The notes beneath the pieces are model-generated. The model was not told the DNA's origin. It searched no databases and saw nothing but the letters and a program-made list of their open reading frames with translations. Shown in pieces: positions 1 through 8,107 of a stretch of 64,000 nucleotides of DNA; the stretch's first letter is position 1; every line of letters begins with the position of its first letter. The translations under genes and the position numbers were made by a program. Source of the stretch: Halobacteriovoraceae bacterium (GTDB lineage: Bacteria > Bdellovibrionota > Bacteriovoracia > Bacteriovoracales > Bacteriovoracaceae); assembly GCA_002712005.1 (NCBI GenBank), contig PASP01000012.1, positions 1 to 64,000 on the forward strand, written 5' to 3'.

Positions 1-756
1 ACTTGTCACATCAGAAGAGTTACTAATTTGATCCCAAGTCGCTGTGACATCGTTATAAACAATCCAGTCTCCTTGAGACCACGAACGAGAGTTACCATCA
101 CCTGGATCAGACACTCCATCATTGGATACAATATAATACTCTCCTCCCACAGCGGAAGGATTAGGATTTCCTCCAACAGAAGCATCCCATGTTCCGGCAT
201 AAGTGAGAGCATCGAGATCAGCGGCCACCCACGAAGATCCATTCCACCTTAAAAGCTGACCCGTAAGTGCTCCCATGGAAGAGAGCTTAACCGAAGTAAT
301 CGCCCCATCAGCAATCTTCGCGGTTGTCACTTGATCATCCCCAATCTTTGCCGTACTCACGGAAGAGTCTGGAAGATTAAAGGTCACCTCAATGACGGCC
401 GCTCCATAAGCGTCCTCTAGAGTGAGAGTCATGAGTGTATTGAGTGCGAGGGCAACTTTCGAAGAAGAGCTTAAAATCAGCTTAGTTGCACTTTTTGAAA
501 CTATGGATAAAAGAGAATCACTTCCCGATTGAGTCACCTTTACTTTTGTTACACCATCGAGGTCAGTTCCCGTGATCACGATTTCGTCATTCACAAGTTT
601 AAACTGATCCACATTCGCACGTACTGAGCGATTGCGATCCCTTGCCTCTTGATCTTTAGAAGAAAGATTCAAAGAGACCTTACCTTTATCACTGGGAAGA
701 AGGCAGGAGCTGAGCCCACAGAGGATAAATAGAGTTGTTAAGATACTTCCTTTCAT
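1..756 (-). CDS. Lipoprotein with tail-fibre-like repeats (partial, 3' end outside window)
   Basis: An open frame runs leftward from an ATG at 754-756 to the window edge without a stop (252 codons visible). The N-terminus is a lipoprotein signal: MKGSILTTLFILCGLSSC, with a lipobox Leu-Ser-Ser-Cys at about residues 15-18. A polar region follows, then an IPT/Ig-like stretch (about residues 45-110), then sequence typical of phage tail fibres and large bacterial surface proteins: VTTAKIADGAITSVKLSS and GALTGQLLRWNGSSWVAA, followed by a Gly/Asn/Ser-rich segment. It is probably an outer-membrane-anchored surface protein; an adhesive role is inference. A strong hairpin lies between it and the upstream desaturase gene. 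The reading frame and lipobox are seen directly; the family is not identified. Confidence 0.7.
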   Translation of the reverse strand, partial: MKGSILTTLFILCGLSSCLLPSDKGKVSLNLSSKDQEARDRNRSVRANVDQFKLVNDEIVITGTDLDGVTKVKVTQSGSDSLLSIVSKSATKLILSSSSKVALALNTLMTLTLEDAYGAAVIEVTFNLPDSSVSTAKIGDDQVTTAKIADGAITSVKLSSMGALTGQLLRWNGSSWVAADLDALTYAGTWDASVGGNPNPSAVGGEYYIVSNDGVSDPGDGNSRSWSQGDWIVYNDVTATWDQISNSSDVTS

Positions 757-845
757 AAATCCTTAAACTAAACGATATCACTAGTTTATCGGACGATAAG
801 TAAGTCGTTGAAAAAGGGAGGGACTAGAAAATAAAAAGAGGAAAT

Positions 846-888
846 AATTGTCCTATGTGCCTCTAAAAGGACACATCTTAGGACAATT
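846..888. other. Long hairpin between desaturase and lipoprotein genes
   Basis: Arms AATTGTCCTA-TGTG and CACA-TCT-TAGGACAATT pair as a 10-bp stem, a 3-base bulge and a 4-bp stem, closed by a 12-base loop that can itself pair CCT with AGG. There is no strong T-run on either side, so a simple terminator is not certain. It could be a processing or attenuation element in the leader of the lipoprotein gene. Confidence 0.5.
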
Positions 889-939
889 TATCAATAACTT
901 AGAAAGAAATTAAAAGATCAAGTAAAAGAAGAAAAGTGA

Positions 940-966
940 ATTCCTCACCTATTTAAAGTGAGGAAT
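940..966 (-). terminator. Hairpin at the 3' end of the desaturase gene
   Basis: A perfect 9-bp inverted repeat (ATTCCTCAC / GTGAGGAAT, 9-base loop) overlaps the desaturase stop codon and is followed on the minus strand by a T-rich stretch. It is a plausible but imperfect intrinsic terminator. Confidence 0.45.
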
Positions 967-2107
967 ACTGACGGGCCTTTGGTTTAAGTTCAGAAACATG
1001 TTCCGAAACATGGGCGACATTTTCACTCAGTGTTTCTTGGAAGGCCTTAGTTGCCAATTCCTGAATTTCAGCTAGTCTTACACGGGCCTGTTTCCAAGTG
1101 AGAAGTCTTCCCTTTTCTTCGTCATAAACTTTCATACGAATACAAGGAATAATATCCTTCAGCGTCAGTACCGTACAGTCTTGAAAAACTTCATTATCTT
1201 CATAACAAGCTTCAAGATTATAATTAGGCACACGGTGATTTAAATGGTGCAAGTGATGAAAGCCAATATTACCAGAGAACCACTGGAGAACTTTAGGTAA
1301 TTTTAAATAAGAACAACCTTCAAGGGCGGCAACATTATAATTCCAGTCCTTTCCTTCTCGCCAGTAAACATCTTCATACTGGTGCTGAACATAGAAAAGT
1401 AAACAACCAAAGAGTTCACCAAAGAAGAGCATCGGAGCATAAATCATAAAGAAATTCTTATAACCAATCCATGATCCAAACCCTACAATGATCGCCAAGA
1501 GAGCAAGATTTGTGAAGTGAACATTTCTCTTTTCCTCAGGTCGATCGGTCTTGAGGGTAATTCGATGTCTAAATTGAAAAATAAAAATGGGTCCAATAAC
1601 AAAAGTGATAAAAGGATGACGATAGAGATAATAACCAAGCTTCTCTTTCCAAGATGCCTTTCGATATTCTTCCAAAGTCATGGTCCAAACGTCACCGCGT
1701 CCTCTCTTATCGAGATTACCTGAATCCTGGTGGTGAGCGGCGTGCTCTCTTGTCCATTGCTTGTAGGGAGTAGAACAAATAATTCCCGTTAGAGTTCCCA
1801 CAAAATCTCTCTTCTTCTTCGATTTAAAGAAGGAACCATGACCACAATCGTGCATGATAATGAAAGTTCTCACAATAAAGAGAGAAGCAAGAAAGGAGAA
1901 AGCAAAGCTTGCAAGGTAGGAAACACTCAACATCTTATAGGCCATGACCAAAGTGAGGCCTAAGGGAATAAGAGTATTGGCCACTTGCCACCAGCTCTTC
2001 CACTCAACCGGCTTTGAATAAGGCTTAACAATCTTTTGAAGATTCACTTTGGGTGGGTGAGCTTCCTTAAGATTTTCAGTTCTTTGATTTTGTTTTACTG
2101 CTTGCAT
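953..2107 (-). CDS. Membrane fatty-acid desaturase
   Basis: 384-residue integral membrane di-iron desaturase that introduces a double bond into acyl chains of membrane lipids. The three histidine boxes of the family are visible: HDCGH (86-90), HAAHH (122-126) and HHLHH (284-288). Hydrophobic segments lie at about 45-82, 165-178 and 200-242, the usual arrangement for the omega-6/delta-12 type superfamily; regioselectivity cannot be read from sequence. The start at 2107 has an AGGGG-like ribosome site. A 13-bp palindrome sits 20 bases upstream of the start and may be an operator. It appears monocistronic. Confidence 0.9.
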   Translation of the reverse strand: MQAVKQNQRTENLKEAHPPKVNLQKIVKPYSKPVEWKSWWQVANTLIPLGLTLVMAYKMLSVSYLASFAFSFLASLFIVRTFIIMHDCGHGSFFKSKKKRDFVGTLTGIICSTPYKQWTREHAAHHQDSGNLDKRGRGDVWTMTLEEYRKASWKEKLGYYLYRHPFITFVIGPIFIFQFRHRITLKTDRPEEKRNVHFTNLALLAIIVGFGSWIGYKNFFMIYAPMLFFGELFGCLLFYVQHQYEDVYWREGKDWNYNVAALEGCSYLKLPKVLQWFSGNIGFHHLHHLNHRVPNYNLEACYEDNEVFQDCTVLTLKDIIPCIRMKVYDEEKGRLLTWKQARVRLAEIQELATKAFQETLSENVAHVSEHVSELKPKARQYSSL

Positions 2108-2127
2108 GCGTGCCCCTAAAGTTTGGG

Positions 2128-2140
2128 ATTAACGGTTAAT
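2128..2140. promoter_or_regulatory. Palindrome upstream of the desaturase
   Basis: ATTAAC-G-GTTAAT, 6-bp arms with a one-base centre, about 20 bases upstream of the desaturase ATG. Upstream of it the motif TGTAAAACAA occurs twice about 27 bases apart. Position and symmetry suggest a repressor site controlling membrane-lipid desaturation; the regulator is unknown. Confidence 0.35.
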
Positions 2141-2237
2141 TAAAGTGTAAAACAAAAAGAGTAAGAGAATTGTAAAACAAGTGTAATAGTTAGATCGCGA
2201 AAAAATCTTTTATTTTCAAGTAGTTACACAAATAAAA

Positions 2238-2259
2238 AGAGGGCCAAAACTGACCCTCT
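2238..2259 (-). terminator. Intrinsic terminator of the coiled-coil protein gene
   Basis: On the minus strand AGAGGGTC / GGCCCTCT form an 8-bp stem with one G-U pair and a 6-base loop, followed by TTTTTATTT. It lies 27 bases after the stop codon at 2287. Confidence 0.75.
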
Positions 2260-2286
2260 GACAATTAAATAATTTTTATGATCAAC

Positions 2287-4113
2287 TTAGTCAGCTATCT
2301 CGATTCCTCCACAACGTTTCGCAAGAGATTGGGAAGATGCCTTTAAAGTATTGGTCGATCCAAGAAGAGAAAAGATGAGACTCTCCTGTGAGGATTCTAC
2401 AACGGCCTTCAAAGAGTATTCCGCTAGAATCACTTTTATAAGCTCTTCTCTTCCCCCAAGCTCTGCCATGAAAATAAGCTCTCCATCAGAAGAAGATAAG
2501 CTAGGTACGAGATTGAAGCTATAACTCTTACTTGAATTAGGCACAGAGACTTGGATTACTTTAAGGTCTGTCGTCTGAGAAGAACCTAGATCGGCTTTCA
2601 ATTGAATCGCAACTGCAGGTTCAGAGCGTCCATGTGAAAGGAGCACTTTTCCTACAAGAAGATCACCTTGAAGACCAGAGGATGAGCTCGCTGAAGTCTT
2701 TGCCATACAAGTTGTACTGGCCACATCAAAAACAGACCCTTCGGCCATATCAAAAGACCAATCCCTAGATGAATATATTCTTTGGGCAGGAAAATTCTCA
2801 GCACGGTAAGGAAGCTCCACTGATTCGACACTCGCCAAGGCCACTTTAAGTTGATTTTCAGAAATGAGAAGAGTCTCTTTCTTCTTTCTCAGCTGGGTCT
2901 CAAAGGACAATAGTGCTACTTGATTTGCAGAAACTTCTGATGATTGAATTCGTATATCGGATTGAGTAGCCGCAATACGAGAGGGAAATAAAGGGATTTG
3001 AGATTGTAGGGTTGAGATCTCCCCTTTTACAGCGTTAAGATCACTTCTTTTCTGAGTTAAGGTATTTTGATGATCAAAGATACGATTCGCATTGGTCAGA
3101 GAAGATTCAAACTGATTTAAATCAACTCTTCTTTGAATAAGCTCACTTCTTAAAGATGAAGTAACTCGCGTAATTCTTGCTTCAAGTCCTAAGATTTCAT
3201 TCTGATTTGTCTTTACTTGGCCTTCAATAGATCTTTGACGAGCGATAGTGCGATCTAGACGAGTACGATTATCGGTAACTTTTAGATTGGCCTGTTTAAG
3301 ATCGTTTTGAACTTCTCTTAGACGTTTTCCTGATTGAATTTCTTTAATATCCGCTAGGTTTTCTTTGGCCTTGAGATAATCGCGACACTTCGAAGAAAAG
3401 AGTCCTCCAAGAATACACTTTCTATCTCCCTTCTTCTTCTTTGCTTCTTCATATTTCTTTTGGGCCTGTGCTACCTCAGCATTGAGGGCGGCACGATTGG
3501 CCATTCTTCTTTTTAGAGCAGCTTCTTTCTTAGTTAAAGACTCTTTTTCCCTTAGGGCTGAAGAAAGGTTACGATTATAGTTCGACTTATCTTGATTAAG
3601 TTGAGCGAGAAGTTTTTGATTATGAGAATTTTCATTAGAAAGAAGATCAATTCTATCTTGAAAAGGCTTCGCTCTCTTATCGATTTCATCTTGAACAATT
3701 CTAATATTTTCTCTATGAAATTGACGCTGACTCTGAATACCTTGTCTCAAAGAGGCTACGCTCCCATGTTGCGGATAGAATTCAGAGAGAAGAAAATGAA
3801 TACGTTGTTGTAATTCAGAGGCCTCTGAGTTGAGGCGATTACGCTTTTGCTTAAGAGATTCTAAATTGCGCTGAGACTGAGATTGCTCTCTTTCAAGCTG
3901 GGCAAGAGATGACCTAAGAGCACTGAGTTCCTGAGTAGACTTAGAAAGTTCGGCTTGAAGATCATCACGATCTGAAAGATCAGAAAAACGGTAATTCATA
4001 TGAGACACATAGGAATCCGAATAAGTTTGTGAAAGGTCCAATAGATCATTGGCCTGAACAGATAATGTCATACTCATAGAAAATAATATAGACTTAAGCC
4101 CAGAAAACTTCAT
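2287..4113 (-). CDS. Exported long coiled-coil protein of unknown function
   Basis: 608 residues. A Sec signal peptide is visible (about 1-21, ending SVQA before NDLLDL). Residues of about 45-430 are rich in Glu, Gln, Lys, Arg, Leu and Ser with heptad-like spacing, indicating long coiled coils (for example ELSKSTQELSALRSSLAQLE). A short Cys-containing insert (KGDRKCILGGLFSSKC) interrupts the helix near residue 235. The C-terminal ~170 residues look globular and beta-rich, with Cys near both ends. The start has AAGGAG upstream. It has its own terminator. I do not recognise the family; a periplasmic scaffold role is possible but only inferred. Confidence 0.8.
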   Translation of the reverse strand: MKFSGLKSILFSMSMTLSVQANDLLDLSQTYSDSYVSHMNYRFSDLSDRDDLQAELSKSTQELSALRSSLAQLEREQSQSQRNLESLKQKRNRLNSEASELQQRIHFLLSEFYPQHGSVASLRQGIQSQRQFHRENIRIVQDEIDKRAKPFQDRIDLLSNENSHNQKLLAQLNQDKSNYNRNLSSALREKESLTKKEAALKRRMANRAALNAEVAQAQKKYEEAKKKKGDRKCILGGLFSSKCRDYLKAKENLADIKEIQSGKRLREVQNDLKQANLKVTDNRTRLDRTIARQRSIEGQVKTNQNEILGLEARITRVTSSLRSELIQRRVDLNQFESSLTNANRIFDHQNTLTQKRSDLNAVKGEISTLQSQIPLFPSRIAATQSDIRIQSSEVSANQVALLSFETQLRKKKETLLISENQLKVALASVESVELPYRAENFPAQRIYSSRDWSFDMAEGSVFDVASTTCMAKTSASSSSGLQGDLLVGKVLLSHGRSEPAVAIQLKADLGSSQTTDLKVIQVSVPNSSKSYSFNLVPSLSSSDGELIFMAELGGREELIKVILAEYSLKAVVESSQESLIFSLLGSTNTLKASSQSLAKRCGGIEIAD

Positions 4114-4172
4114 TTTCTCTCCTTTTTCTTTCCCCGAAAAATCACTCTTTGATTTGTTGGTCTTGGTAGGTA

Positions 4173-4187
4173 TTTGCAGTATGCAAA
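4173..4187. promoter_or_regulatory. Small palindrome upstream of the coiled-coil gene
   Basis: TTTGCA-GTA-TGCAAA, 6-bp arms, 60 bases upstream of the start at 4113. Possible operator; chance occurrence in AT-rich DNA cannot be excluded. Confidence 0.2.
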
Positions 4188-4262
4188 ATTATGAGAGGAA
4201 ATAAAATAGCAATTGAAGAAATAACCTTCTATGTTAGAAGTTGTATTTTTTATGGACAATTT

Positions 4263-4301
4263 TGGTATCAAGATGGACCCAAAAGGTTCAAAATGATACC
4301 A
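4263..4301 (-). terminator. Hairpin downstream of hemB
   Basis: TGGTATCA / TGATACCA (8 bp) encloses a second stem GGACC / GGTTC. It begins 10 bases after the hemB stop. The T-tract is weak (AAAATTG follows on the minus strand), so termination is only probable. Confidence 0.4.
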
Positions 4302-4310
4302 GAATGGAGA

Positions 4311-5294
4311 CTAAGAACGGGAAAGAACTTGCGCTGCCTCTTTGGCAAAGTAAGTAAGAATCATATCAGCCCCTGCTCTTCGAAAAGACAGAAGAACTTC
4401 CATCATCGCAGCTTCCCCATCGAGCCAACCCTTTTCAGAAGCAGCTTTAATCATGGCGTATTCACCACTTATATTATAAACAGCGATGGGCAATTCACTA
4501 CTTTGCTTAAGGGCGCGAACCACATCGAGATAGGGAAGGCCAGGCTTAACCATCAGAATATCAGCCCCTTCCTCTGTATCAAGACGGGCCTCTCTCATGG
4601 CCTCTTCCACATTGGCCGGATCCATTTGATAAGTCTTCTTATCCCCTGACTTAGGGGCTGAATCGAGTGCATCTCGGAAGGGACCATAGAAACAAGAAGC
4701 GTACTTTGCTGTGTAACTCATGATCGAAGTTTGAGTCAGGCCATGTTTATCTAAGGCCTCTATAATATAGCTCACTCGAGAGTCCATCATATCACTGGGA
4801 CCAATGATATCAGAACCTGCTTGAGCTTGAGTAACGGCCATTTTGGCCAATATAGGTAGAGTCTCATCATTTAAAATTTCACCAGAATCAGAAACTAAAC
4901 CATCGTGTCCATCACTTGAATAGGGATCCATGGCCACATCACTCATAACGAGAAGTTCAGGGAATCTCTCCTTAACTGCGCGAATGGCCCTAGGAAATAA
5001 ACCCTCAGGATTGGCCGACTCAGTAGCATACTTATCTTTCAAGTCATCACTTAAAGCGGGAAATAGGGAAACACAGGGCACGCCAAGTTTCACAAGCTCT
5101 TCGCATTCTTTTAAGAGCAGATCAATACTCAGGCGGTATTGGCCAGGCATACTTGAAATCTCTTCTCTTTTATTCTCACCTTCAATAACAAAGAGGGGGG
5201 CAATTAAATGACGAGCTTCAAGATGGTTTTCTCTCACCATGGAGCGCATGGCTTCACTCTTTCTATTTCTACGAGGACGTTGATTGATATTCAT
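4311..5294 (-). CDS. hemB: Delta-aminolevulinic acid dehydratase (porphobilinogen synthase)
   Basis: 327 residues, normal length. Condenses two 5-aminolevulinate molecules to porphobilinogen in cytoplasmic tetrapyrrole synthesis. The two active-site lysines are in SYTAKYAS (Lys197) and MVKPGLPYLD (Lys250). The metal-site segment reads DVAMDPYSSDGHDG, with Asp where zinc enzymes carry Cys; this matches the cysteine-free, magnesium-dependent class. The start overlaps the sufE stop as TAATG, so the two are probably translationally coupled. A later haem enzyme, ferrochelatase, is encoded at 50.2-52.7 kb as a fusion. Confidence 0.96.
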   Translation of the reverse strand: MNINQRPRRNRKSEAMRSMVRENHLEARHLIAPLFVIEGENKREEISSMPGQYRLSIDLLLKECEELVKLGVPCVSLFPALSDDLKDKYATESANPEGLFPRAIRAVKERFPELLVMSDVAMDPYSSDGHDGLVSDSGEILNDETLPILAKMAVTQAQAGSDIIGPSDMMDSRVSYIIEALDKHGLTQTSIMSYTAKYASCFYGPFRDALDSAPKSGDKKTYQMDPANVEEAMREARLDTEEGADILMVKPGLPYLDVVRALKQSSELPIAVYNISGEYAMIKAASEKGWLDGEAAMMEVLLSFRRAGADMILTYFAKEAAQVLSRS

Positions 5295-5743
5295 TACTTC
5301 ATTCCTAGATCAATTTTTGTTTTATAAGCAAGGGCATAGAACTGAATTTGTTTCATCATAGCACTCAGACCATTGGCACGGCTCATCGATAAGTGCTGCT
5401 TTAAACCAATGGCATCTACAAAGTCTTGCTGGAGGGACATAATTTCAGCGGGCTCTCTATTGCTATAAATTTTTAAAAGAAGGGCGACAATTCCCTTCAC
5501 GATAGAAGCATCGGAGTCGCCAAAGAAAATCACTTTCCCCTCTTTAAGTTCACTATAAAGCCAAACTTGAGACTGACATCCCTTCACTTTATTTTCTTCT
5601 GTACGGTGCTCTTCAGGAAAAGAATCTAATTCCTTCCCCATACCAATGAGATGTTTATATCGGCTTTCCCAGTCAGAAAATTGGGAAAAACTAGCGATAA
5701 CTTCCGCAACACGGGGATCCTGATGATTATTTTGATTTACCAT
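5294..5743 (-). CDS. sufE: SufE-family sulfur acceptor for cysteine desulfurase
   Basis: 149 residues. SufE proteins take persulfide sulfur from a SufS-type cysteine desulfurase and pass it to the iron-sulfur scaffold. The conserved active Cys lies in KVKGCQSQVWL (Cys56), and the helix pattern with RANGLSAMMKQI near the C-terminus is typical. It is upstream of and coupled to hemB. No suf scaffold gene is adjacent; a cysteine desulfurase is encoded separately at 31-32 kb. The start at 5743 was kept, as the first ATG of the frame. Confidence 0.9.
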   Translation of the reverse strand: MVNQNNHQDPRVAEVIASFSQFSDWESRYKHLIGMGKELDSFPEEHRTEENKVKGCQSQVWLYSELKEGKVIFFGDSDASIVKGIVALLLKIYSNREPAEIMSLQQDFVDAIGLKQHLSMSRANGLSAMMKQIQFYALAYKTKIDLGMK

Positions 5744-5840
5744 AATCTCTTCCTATTCTAAAAAAATATACGGGGAGTATACTGATCTTTACCCAATTAG
5801 ACCACCACTAGAACAGGGTTATAGAGCAGACAAAGGGCTT

Positions 5841-6713
5841 CTACTTCGAAAAAAGCTCCCAAAGCTCTTGTCCAAGTGGTCCCATGGGATGTTCACTACT
5901 TCTGAGAAGAAAAATCTCAAAAGACTCACGAGCGATTTGCTGATTCTTTAATTCGATCAACATTCCCTGAGTCAATTCATTCGATATCATATGCTCTGGA
6001 ATTCCTCCCCAGCCTAGACCCGCTATAATAATATCTTTCTTAACCCCCATCTCGCGCACTCTCCATTGTCGAGCGCCTCCAAGAACACCGAAGGTACGCC
6101 CTGAACTGCGAGGACTAGAATCGGTCACAATAATTTGGGGAAATTTCTTTAACTCTTCAGATGTGATTTCATCTCCTGCGCGTTCACCTATCATAAGAGC
6201 TGAAGCGACAGGGACCATCGCCACTTCGGAATAACGGAGGCAATCAAATTTGCCCATATCCAGTCCCACCTCAGGACTAATGGCCAATTGGACTTCGCCC
6301 TTTTCTACCCGATCAGCAGCGCCCCCTAAGACTTCAAAATTAATATTTAAGCGAGTATCGGGATGGCGGGACGAAAAGACCCGAAGGATATTTAATACAG
6401 GAGCGATTGGACAGAGAACATCAATGGCAATGGAGATTTCAGGTTCTTCTCCCAGCCCTAATTGACGACCAAATTTTTCAAGACCCCTTGCGGATTCATA
6501 GAGATCCTTGGCCTTTAAAAAGAAAGCTTCACCTGCCGCAGTAAGAACGGGTCTATATTGATCGCGATCGAAGAGCTTAACTCCCAGTCCTTCTTCCAAT
6601 TTTTTTACAGCTATACTCAGCGCCGGCTGAGAACGGTGAAGGGCCTCAGAAGCTGACTTAAAGGAGCCGCATTCCACGACTTTAAGAAATGTCTCGATTT
6701 GGTCTAATGTCAT
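5841..6713 (-). CDS. LysR-family transcriptional regulator
   Basis: 290 residues. N-terminal winged helix (1-60: MTLDQIETFLKVVECGSF, then SQPALSIAVKKLEEGLG) and C-terminal substrate-binding domain (about 90-290). It is divergent from sixA, with about 104 bases between the starts, so it may control that gene or itself. The effector is unknown. Confidence 0.92.
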   Translation of the reverse strand: MTLDQIETFLKVVECGSFKSASEALHRSQPALSIAVKKLEEGLGVKLFDRDQYRPVLTAAGEAFFLKAKDLYESARGLEKFGRQLGLGEEPEISIAIDVLCPIAPVLNILRVFSSRHPDTRLNINFEVLGGAADRVEKGEVQLAISPEVGLDMGKFDCLRYSEVAMVPVASALMIGERAGDEITSEELKKFPQIIVTDSSPRSSGRTFGVLGGARQWRVREMGVKKDIIIAGLGWGGIPEHMISNELTQGMLIELKNQQIARESFEIFLLRSSEHPMGPLGQELWELFSK

Positions 6714-6817
6714 AGCAGAAGGTTACTTCTTTCTCTTCCAACTGACCAATAAAATATAAGTCATTTTGATCATTTGCCTTTAAAATAATGAAGAAGTTTA
6801 AGATATTGGAGGAAGTA

Positions 6818-7264
6818 ATGTCGATACAATTGGCGCTCATTCGTCACGGAGACGCCCCGTACCATATTGATGATCACCAACGCCAGCTCTCCCAACTTGG
6901 GAAGAAGGAAGCCGAAACTACCGGACAATATCTCCAGGAAATTTCCTTTATTCCACAAGAGATCTTCCACTCCGGGCTCGATCGCGCAAGAGACACCACT
7001 CAAATTATTAGGGACACCCTAGGCATCAATACTTCGATTCAAATATCACCTGATCTAAGACCTGAGTCCAATCCTGTGATCTGGGAAAATAATCTCATGG
7101 TGCTCGAAAAGAATACGATGATTGTTTCCCATATGCCCTATCTCCCCATGCTCCTTGAACTCCTCTGCAATAGACGTGTGAGTTTTCCAACCGCAGGTTG
7201 CGTTATCTTGGAGAAAGCTCATTTTGGTGATCCTCACTGGAAGATAGTGAAGGCCAATTTCTAG
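6818..7264 (+). CDS. sixA: SixA-type phosphohistidine phosphatase
   Basis: 148 residues from the ATG at 6818, which has GGAGG five bases upstream; an in-frame ATG at 6788 lacks such a site. Histidine phosphatase fold: LALIRHGDA at the N-terminus carries the catalytic His, FHSGLDRARDTTQII gives the second phosphate-binding Arg, and VSHMPYLPML the second His. SixA enzymes dephosphorylate phosphohistidine, for example on the phosphotransferase protein NPr in E. coli. No PTS gene is visible here, so the substrate is open. Confidence 0.85.
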   Translation: MSIQLALIRHGDAPYHIDDHQRQLSQLGKKEAETTGQYLQEISFIPQEIFHSGLDRARDTTQIIRDTLGINTSIQISPDLRPESNPVIWENNLMVLEKNTMIVSHMPYLPMLLELLCNRRVSFPTAGCVILEKAHFGDPHWKIVKANF

Positions 7265-7279
7265 GAAAGAGCTCAACCG

Positions 7280-7900
7280 CTAGTGCAGAGACTTCTGCTG
7301 CCCAACAATCATCTGACCTAGAACGGCCAATTTGTCATTGATATCATCCAACTGAAAAAGTTTATACTTATTTTCCCAGCCTTGAAGAATGTGATCAATA
7401 TAGAAAGCGAGAAGTTTTTCGGGATCAGATAATTGGGCCATAACAACTTCAAGTTCCGCATCGGTCTTAAGGAATTTCTGCATCCTTTCTCGAGTTAGAG
7501 ATCGAATTCTACGATAGAGAAATTCACTTTGGGGTTGAAGTTGATAATTTTGATTAATTGGCTCAAGTTCTAATTTGATATAGGGGTTTGCCTCATCTTC
7601 CACTCGAGTAACATGAGCTTTTCCCTGTGAATTGACCGCAATGAGAACCCCTTTAGGTGATTCACCAATCACTTCAACTTCACCATAACCCACATCCTGA
7701 CATATAAAGGGATACCCTTCATCGGGAATACCTACACTGGTTGAAAATTGGGTTTTTGATGCGTGAGCAATGGCCATAGGTATATCCGAAGCTACAGCAT
7801 CATTCACCATTTTTAGATAACTGGGTTCAAAAATATTTAAAGTTATTTTGCCCCCTGGACTTAAAATTAATCCAGGTAAGGGAAATAAAACAGCATCCAT
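7280..7900 (-). CDS. LON N-terminal (substrate-binding) domain protein
   Basis: 206 residues from the ATG at 7898-7900, directly preceded by AAGGAGGT with six-base spacing; the longer frame to 7921 would begin inside this ribosome site. Sequence MDAVLFPLPGLILSPGG and FEPSYLKMVND matches the stand-alone LON substrate-binding domain family (PF02190), found without the AAA ATPase and protease parts. The role is unclear; a peptide-binding or adaptor function is inferred from the domain. It converges with sixA, with 15 bases between the stops. Confidence 0.85.
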   Translation of the reverse strand: MDAVLFPLPGLILSPGGKITLNIFEPSYLKMVNDAVASDIPMAIAHASKTQFSTSVGIPDEGYPFICQDVGYGEVEVIGESPKGVLIAVNSQGKAHVTRVEDEANPYIKLELEPINQNYQLQPQSEFLYRRIRSLTRERMQKFLKTDAELEVVMAQLSDPEKLLAFYIDHILQGWENKYKLFQLDDINDKLAVLGQMIVGQQKSLH

Positions 7901-8107
7901 GGAGCGACCTCCTTGACTCATAAACTATGATTACTCGATGCTTCAATCTCGTCAAGCACAGCAACCTAAACGAAGCCCTTTGAGTGTTAGACAAAGAAGA
8001 GTAATTCCCTAGTTTATTCATAATCAAATCTTAACGAAAAGGGCTTTTCCTATTTCCTAGGACAGGTAGAATAGAAAAATATAATTTAGTACGATAAGGC
8101 CAATTTC

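Noticed and set aside
4191-4649. Rightward frame overlapping hemB
   Set aside because: It lies mostly inside hemB on the other strand, and its product has no family features or codon pattern of a real gene.
7901-7921. Longer N-terminus (MSQGGRS) for the LON-domain protein
   Set aside because: The extra codons contain the AAGGAGGT ribosome site of the downstream ATG.
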